DNA of 64,000 nt from Lamellibrachia columna. Its lineage: Eukaryota; Annelida; Polychaeta; Sabellida; Siboglinidae. The notes beneath the pieces were generated by a model, which had not been told where the DNA came from, did not search any database, and saw nothing but the letters and a program-made list of their open reading frames with translations. The translations under genes and the position numbers were made by a program. The stretch is taken from positions 3,343,071 to 3,407,070 of the forward strand of contig OY759263.1 in NCBI GenBank assembly GCA_963662155.1, in the 5' to 3' direction. The first letter of the stretch is position 1. Every line of letters starts with the position of its first letter. Below are positions 58,396-64,000 of the stretch, in pieces.

Positions 58396-58806
58396 GGTCG
58401 TCAAGTTGTGTAGCACGTATGTTGTGTAGCACGTATGTTGTGTAGCACGTATGTTGTGTATGTTGTGTAGCACGTATGTTATGTAGCACGTATGTTGTGT
58501 AGAACGTATGTTGTGTAGCACGTATGTTGTGTAGCACGTATGTTGTGTAGCACGTATGTTGTGTAGCACGTATGTTATGTAGCACGTATGTTGTGTAGAA
58601 CGTATGTTGTGTAGCACGTATGTTGTGTAGCACGTATGTTGTGTAGCACGTATGTTGTGTATGTTGTGTAGCACGTATGTTATGTAGCACGTATGTTGTG
58701 TAGAACGTATGTTGTGTAGCACGTATGTTGTGTAGCACGTATGTTGTGTAGCACGTATGTTGTGTAGCACGTATGTTGTGTAGCACGTATGTTGTGTAGC
58801 ACGTAT
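58396..58806. repeat. 16-bp minisatellite, about 26 units
   Basis: The unit is GTGTAGCACGTATGTT with GTATGTT-only and TTATGTAGC, GTAGAAC variants. The order of variants repeats (about 175-bp blocks). Minus-strand frames (CYTTYVLHNIRATQH) stay open but are array artefacts. Confidence 0.95.
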
Positions 58807-58929
58807 GCGGATCTGTATATGCGGATTTCAAATGTATATAAATAAGATGTTCGAACATTTGACTTATATGTGTGCACAGGACTAGGTTGAAAATAAAGAT
58901 GCGTGTAAAAATTTAAACAAACTAACCAT

Positions 58930-59560
58930 CGATGAGTAGGCATATATTTAGGTTTAATATTAGCAATAGTGTGACAGTATTTACATTTTCCTCTCTACCA
59001 TCTAACCGCACCGTCTTCAGATTATCTACCCTCACATCGGCCGACTTCAAGGACATGCCACATCGTCAAGGCATGTCCATGGAACGCGGGACAAACAAGG
59101 CGCGCACCCGAACGTTATGTCACGGGGGACCAACACAGACTCACTGTCACCTCACGAACGTTGCGAAATTCGCGGGAAAACTTGCTGGCGACGTCCCGCG
59201 TATAAATTGAGGAAGATCGGGAAGATAAGGCTGATCGACACGTAATATTACGCGACGCTCGACGAAAGAAGCATGTCACACGCGACGTGTCTTATGCGGG
59301 ATAATTTCAGCGGCGCGCTGTTGAACTACAAATTAGCGAGATAGCACTGTGACATCTGACAAAATAATTTAGGCAAATTATTTCGCTAAGGGCAACAGAA
59401 AGGTGCGGGGTCGGATTGTTACGATTGCCCCCATCTGATCGGTCGCAAGGAGAGTGATTTAATAATGTGTTGGTATAGGGTGGTCGAAGACGCCGGATCG
59501 ATTGGGTGCGTCTAGGCGAGAGGCGGGAAATGCAGATGGCATCCGGCCTTTAATATACTG
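58930..59560. other. CpG-rich unassigned segment
   Basis: Distinctly richer in G+C and CpG than its AT-rich surroundings (CGCGACGCTCGACGAAAG, GGACAAACAAGGCGCGCACC). A 92-codon plus-strand frame at 58932-59210 is open but unrecognised. It could be an unmethylated promoter island or a remnant of a mobile element. Confidence 0.4.
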
Positions 59561-59622
59561 ACACTGCTCTGTGGGAATTAGTGTTGAAAATGAACCAAAA
59601 TGTTCAGATACATATGATTAAA

Positions 59623-59667
59623 ATGTGCAGATAAATATGTGGTCAATACTGTTTGAATGTTAAAGTT

Positions 59668-59719
<52 letters not shown>

Positions 59720-59759
59720 CAGATAAATATGTGGTCAATACTGTTTGAATGTTAAAGTT

Positions 59760-59853
<94 letters not shown>
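59623..59853. repeat. (AT)n microsatellites in a duplicated segment
   Basis: Two AT runs (about 46 and 90 bp), each preceded by the same 47-bp sequence (GTGCAGATAAATATGTGGTC ... TTAAAGTTTAAAT), so a short segment plus microsatellite was duplicated in tandem. Confidence 0.95.
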
Positions 59854-59856
<3 letters not shown>

Positions 59857-59999
59857 AGTGGAATTTCTTTATTCAACAAAATAAATAAATACGATTTTTT
59901 CTTGAGCATAAACAATTGCGAGACTCTCACTAAGTGAGCCACTTACAATGGTTGTTTTCCATGTACATACATTGCCTACATCATGTTTTACATCACTGT

Positions 60000-60830
60000 C
60001 AATGTTTATTGTCACAGTTTATCAGAAGACAGGACATGGTGATCATTTGAAGCATATGTTTGTGCAGTGTTAGTAGGCATTGCTTGGTGTTTGTAAAAAG
60101 ACTATGCGTATAAATGTTATCCACAACGCATGGCGGCATTTTTCTAAGTAAGGCTAATAAATGGTATCTACTACATGTTCTGGCTCTCGAAGGATGACTG
60201 TATGGGACAGCGATTTGATGACATTGCCTTGTGGGAATATCATGATAAGCAACATTTTACAAAAAAGTGATTGAATAAATATAGGAACTCGTTTATGCGT
60301 AAATTTACGATAAAATGTCAAGCATTGACGCGTGAAAATGTCTTTAATTTTGAGTAGTTTGAGAGATTTGATTTCATTATAGGTTCTGTGTGTGAGTTCT
60401 ATTTACACGGGACATTATTCTGATTGCCCTTTTCTGAAGTTTGTATAATATATTCGTATCAAACCCCCAAGGTAAAACGTTATAGTTGAAGTGTGGCACG
60501 ATTAAAGAATCATACATAGTCTTTTATATGTGGCACGATTAAAGAATCATACATAGTCTTTTATATGTGGCACGATTAAAGAATCATACATAGTCTTTTA
60601 TATGTGGCACGATTAAAGAATCATACATAGTCTTTTATATGTGGCACGATTAAAGAATCATACATAGTCTTTAATGTGGATCCCGGTAGGAAGTGATTTA
60701 GTTTATTCATGACTCCCAAAGTTTGTGATATTTTATTTGATATTCTCTCAATGTGTGGAGTCTAGCCTAAAGTTTCTTGAATAATAGTGCCTAACTGAAT
60801 TACACAATCTATGGGTTGACCGTCTATTTG
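60000..60830 (-). pseudogene. LINE reverse-transcriptase relic (Jockey/CR1-like)
   Basis: The minus strand reads IQLGTIIQETLG, PHIERISNKISQTLGVMNKL, NHFLPGSTLKTMYDSLIVPH, FNYNVLPWGFDTN, LYKLQKRAIRIMSRVNRTHT. This is the thumb and connection region of LINE reverse transcriptases (LGVxxDxxLxWKPHI, ISKxLGVLxKLKxxLP, LYxSLILPHLxYGxxVWG, LxKLQKRAIRII). Stops occur after it. Two minisatellites have grown from its coding sequence (37-bp and 35-bp units). Confidence 0.85.
60490..60672. repeat. 37-bp minisatellite inside the LINE, 5 copies
   Basis: The unit is GTGGCACGATTAAAGAATCA plus TACATAGTCTTTTATAT. On the minus strand it repeats the codons for TMYDSLIVPH of the reverse transcriptase. Confidence 0.95.
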
Positions 60831-61372
60831 TACCGTACACACTCTATGGGTTGACCCTCTATTTGTACCGTACACACTCTATGGGTTGACCATCTATTTG
60901 TACCGTACACACTCTATGGGTTGTCCGTCTATTTGTACCGTACACACTGTATGGGTTGACCGTCTATTTGTACCGTACACACTCTATGGGTTGTCCGTCT
61001 ATTTGTACCGTACACACTGTATGGGTTGACCGTCTATTTGTACCGTACACACTGTATGGGTTGACCGTCTATTTGTACCGTACACACTGTATGGGTTGAC
61101 CGTCTATTTGTACCGTACACACTGTATGGGTTGACCGTCTATTTGTACCGTACACACTGTATGGGTTGACCGTCTATTTGTACCGTACACACTCTATGGG
61201 TTGTCCGTCTATTTGTACCGTACACACTGTATGGGTTGACCGTCTATTTGTACCGTACACACTGTATGGGTTGACCGTCTATCTGTACCGTACACACTGT
61301 ATGGGTTGACCGTCTATTTGTACCGTACACACTGTATGGGTTGACCGTCTATTTGTACCGTCTATTTGTACC
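60800..61372. repeat. 35-bp minisatellite at the LINE edge, about 16 copies
   Basis: The unit is CACTGTATGGGTTGACCGTC plus TATTTGTACCGTACA. On the minus strand the first copy is continuous with the LINE frame (DGQPIDCVIQLG), so it derives from that coding sequence. It ends where the inverted-repeat transposon starts. Confidence 0.95.
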
Positions 61373-61485
61373 GTCATTGCGCGTAATGACTGACAAGTTT
61401 AGGCATTACGCGAAATGACTGTTTCACTCAGGCATTTCGCGAAATAACTGAAAATTTCAGTCATCACGCGAACTGACTGGAATTA
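61373..61485 (+). repeat. Left terminal inverted repeat of the transposon
   Basis: It contains TCATTGCGCGTAATGACTG, CATTACGCGAAATGACTG, CATTTCGCGAAATAACTG and TCATCACGCGAACTGACTG, four near-palindromic CGCG-centred blocks spaced 30-35 bp apart. Confidence 0.85.
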
Positions 61486-61837
61486 AGGCACTGTTATTAC
61501 ACAGTTTGACTGGTTACCATTTCAGTCATACTGTGTAATATCAATTTGTGTCGTTTTGTCATTATATATTGTTCCAATGTTAATTGTGTATTAATGTCAG
61601 CTTTCACAATTCTTCAGACATTCACATTACTCAAGTAGATAAACAAAACGAATAAATATTTGCTATATATTTGCAAATGGCAACATTTTGCTAATAATTT
61701 ATCCCTGTCTGGGTACAAGATTCTAACCCTCCCCCTGACAGTTTGATTGACAGCTATCTCACTAGTGTTCTCTGATTTGATGGACAGGTAATGGATGACC
61801 CAACCATTCTCCAACTGGGAATGCTAATTGCCTAACA

Positions 61838-62203
61838 ATGGTAACTGTCTCAATTGGCTATTGTGCATTGCCTCTCCCTATAAAAAGAACACAATCAGTA
61901 GGTTTTAATCACTTGCCTTTTGGCATAAGTATCACAATGACACAGGATAATTATGAAGTACAATTTAAGGAAGTACTCTACAAATGGTTTCAAATATGTC
62001 AAAAACATCTAATTCCCAAAGTGGAATATTTCAATACTATAGAACAACTCAAACTTGCGGCAACTGATGAACCTTCAAAGACATGCCATAGATACTACAA
62101 ACTCAGCAAGTACCCATTTTTATTTGTAGTTTCTTATGCTGAACATTGTTTCTTGATGTTAAGTGTGAGAAATGTACCAGACATTTCACAATTTGAGGGA
62201 TAA
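61838..62203 (+). pseudogene. N-terminal part of the KRBA2-like transposon protein
   Basis: An intact 121-codon frame. Residues 41-95 read VQFKEVLYKWFQICQKHLIP, KVEYFNTIEQLKLA, KTCHRYYKLSKYPFLFVV. KRBA2-like proteins start the same way: a helical K/E-rich segment, then x(R/K)xYYLLKRYDxLxV. The start is uncertain, as the first 35 codons may be nonconserved. No integrase DDE core follows. It could still be expressed as a truncated DNA-binding protein. Confidence 0.5.
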
Positions 62204-62540
62204 ATAGTAGTCCATTTAATCGATGCAAATATTCTAACCTATAATAAATGAGGTATGGGTGGAAATATAGTTGAATACTCTTCCAAACGTGCCATAGCTA
62301 ACAAGTAATTGTGCAGTAATGACATTATATCAGAATTATGTCATATAAATTATTCCACAGCCCCAGGCCAGACAGGTGAAAACCCCCCATGTAGGGAATT
62401 TCTGCCACAACCTTTTTTAAGAAGCTTAATATCAGACATGTGCAATTTTGGGGGCTTGCATAACATGATGTAGTTTCATTTTGATTTGGCAGTGGTGAAA
62501 TTTCACACCTTCATTCATTGATCTGCACATTGAAGCCAGA
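62204..62540. other. Transposon interior, nothing coding
   Basis: Sequence between the two protein fragments; the integrase core expected here is missing. No frame of note. Confidence 0.6.
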
Positions 62541-62559
62541 GGTAATTCCCTTCAAAGAT

Positions 62560-63027
62560 GTTTTCAGTCAGAAGCCCGAAGTTAATATCCATCACAGTTG
62601 TATTGGATACCAATTCAAGCCTTAATCGTTTCTCTGTTAAATTCTTCCTTTCTTTATGTAAAAAGCCTCTGCAATACCCAGTTCCCACCCCAATGGTGGA
62701 TAGAGGAAGGGGGGATCCACGTAACATCCTGGGGGTCATCAACTTATAGACCACTGCGGTGAAGACTGGGATCCTGATAAATAAATATTCACGCAACCAA
62801 TTTGACTTATGCCCACAACGCCTTCTATCCCAGTCTGACACCAACTAAGACTAACAGATACCTCTCCGCCATGCATGCATTAAACATTTCAGCAACTCGT
62901 GGACAAGGTTTTGTCAGGTGTGACTGAATTGAGAAAGTACTAACAACAGGTGCAAGTGCTACAAAACAAAATGAATGAATGTGTAACAGCCAGTGTCACA
63001 ACAATCTGAGCTGCCCGAACAAGTGAG
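62560..63027 (+). pseudogene. C-terminal part of the KRBA2-like transposon protein
   Basis: In several frames with stops: VPTPMVDRGRGDPRNILGVI, TGILINKYSRNQFDLC, GQGFVRCD, RCKCYKTK and CNSQCHNNLSCPNK followed by TGA. This order (VDRGRxDPRNxLGVI, YSRNQFxxC, GQGFxxCxC, CNSRCHNSLxCxNK) is the C-terminal signature of KRBA2-like proteins. Frameshifts near 62750 and 62950 mark it as dead. Confidence 0.72.
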
Positions 63028-63029
63028 AA

Positions 63030-63880
63030 CGAACCATATGACATGCTAATCATCCAGTTGTTAGTAAAGTAAATTTTCCTTTTAAGACCAGACATGATTT
63101 GATTTGTCGTCTTTTATAAATATCTTCAGGGTAATGGGTATGATTTCTCTCAGTGGCAAGTATACCTAGTAGTATGCTTCACGTGTCTTTCATGAAAACT
63201 AGTAAGTATAATAATTATTTAGTAATATTTGTTAAATACAATATTAGCTTTCACCAATACTGTGATGTAAAATATTATGAATTTAACATTCTTCGCTTAA
63301 AAACAACTACCCCGGTAATATGCTCTCATCCATATACATATATAATTATGAGAATATGGCACATTGTATAATTTGTTTGACATATATTGTGGAAATGTAG
63401 CGCATTGGTAAAATTTCCAATGATGCAATAGACTATTGCAAGTTGTAGAATCATAATAAAGTTATATGTTGTTCAATAAGACAGTGTTGTTATGTCTTAA
63501 GTATGTATGCATGTAACATTTCCAACAGTTAATTTAAGAAACACAATAGAAGACAAATTGTAATTGATACTTCACAGTGTTTGCCCTGGGTATAATGGCA
63601 CAAAGCGCACCTAGGGAGACTGGGGCATTGCACCTTGTAATAAAAACATTAATATGATGATAAGTGGTTTAAATCATGTGGATTAATTTCAATTCCTGGT
63701 GTTCTATATGATCCAAAGTGAAGCCGAATAATAATATTTTAAATCATAATTTCATTACATTATAAAAAATATTTTTGAGTGTGACAAATAGATAGCTGCT
63801 AGGTAGCAATTTCTGAAAATATCTGGCTAAGTTGATGAAAAAACAGCAAGTTTGCCCACATCACGTGTCATTAACCAAGG
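63030..63880. other. Transposon 3' interior, no feature
   Basis: AT-rich sequence between the C-terminal fragment and the right inverted repeat. A 72-codon frame at 63153-63371 is unrecognised. Confidence 0.5.
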
Positions 63881-63884
63881 GAAA

Positions 63885-64000
63885 TACTGTTTCAGTCGTT
63901 ACGCGAAATTACTGCACTCTTTTCCAGTCATTTCGCGTAATGGCTGAACTTTTCAGTCATTTCGCGAAATGCCTGGGTGAAACAGTCATTTCGCGTAATG
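63885..64000 (-). repeat. Right terminal inverted repeat (cut by the window end)
   Basis: Contains GTCGTTACGCGAAATTACTG, AGTCATTTCGCGTAATGGCT, AGTCATTTCGCGAAATGCCT and AGTCATTTCGCGTAATG, mirroring the left end. Confidence 0.85.

Larger units (their letters stand above)
61373..64000 (+). mobile_element. Internally deleted KRBA2-like integrase DNA transposon
   Basis: Inverted termini: 61404-61480 (CATTACGCGAAATGACTGTT, then TCACTCAGGCATTTCGCGAA) matches the reverse complement of 63890-64000 (CATTACGCGAAATGACTGTT, then TCACCCAGGCATTTCGCGAA). Each terminus is a chain of short CATTWCGCG/CAGTCAT repeats. Between them lie the N-terminal and C-terminal parts of a transposase-like protein of the type annotated as KRAB-A-domain-containing protein 2-like in invertebrates, without the integrase core. 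The last 31 bp of the right terminus should lie beyond base 64000. Confidence 0.8.

Noticed and set aside
58083..58445. 120-codon frame with a Cys-Val-Arg-Ala repeat
   Set aside because: It is a translation of the (GTGC)n microsatellite running into unique sequence.

Overview
The window is nuclear DNA of an animal, probably a marine invertebrate. A lophotrochozoan such as a mollusc or annelid is a guess from the transposon types and the abundance of minisatellites; nothing here fixes the taxon. Genes are split into small GT-AG exons by introns made mostly of tandem repeats. I estimate that about half of the 64 kb is tandem array. No rRNA, tRNA or CRISPR locus was recognised.

Gene 1, minus strand, 41035 down to 4242: nine coding exons of an ACBD5 orthologue (ACBD4/5 family, the peroxisomal acyl-CoA-binding protein that tethers peroxisomes to the ER). 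The exons carry the acyl-CoA-binding domain, an acidic linker, an FFAT-like VAP-binding motif and a coiled coil. All eight junction phases agree. The exon with the C-terminal membrane anchor was not found and probably lies before base 1.

Gene 2, plus strand, 42649 (perhaps 42244) to 55415: nine exons of a NEK-like protein kinase whose catalytic residues are almost all replaced (VAIK Lys to Arg, alpha-C Glu to Lys, HRD to HLN, DFG to ESR). It reads as a pseudokinase with a short acidic tail. The two genes are head to head, with about 1.2 to 1.6 kb between them.

Tandem arrays: the largest are a 76-bp array (about 112 copies), a 28-bp array (about 150), a 61-bp array (about 57), a 40-bp array (about 98), a 36-bp array (about 64) and a 20-bp array (about 95). 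Several show higher-order duplication of multi-unit blocks. Two start exactly at a splice site and have copied it: the 76-bp array repeats the ACBD5 exon 8 acceptor, followed each time by an immediate stop codon, and the 31-bp array repeats a pseudokinase donor.

Mobile elements: two related MITE copies in opposite orientation (2.8 and 56 kb); a MITE-like inverted repeat whose interior is a 3.4-kb minisatellite (21.3-25.2 kb); two hAT-like nonautonomous elements with near-perfect 8-bp target duplications (28.1 and 32.0 kb); three LINE reverse-transcriptase relics (29.5, 38.0 and 60 kb), two of them with minisatellites grown from their own coding sequence; a three-copy interspersed repeat family (3.5, 15.5 and 51.6 kb); and, from 61373 to beyond the window end, an internally deleted KRBA2-like integrase transposon with terminal inverted repeats built from CGCG-centred short repeats.
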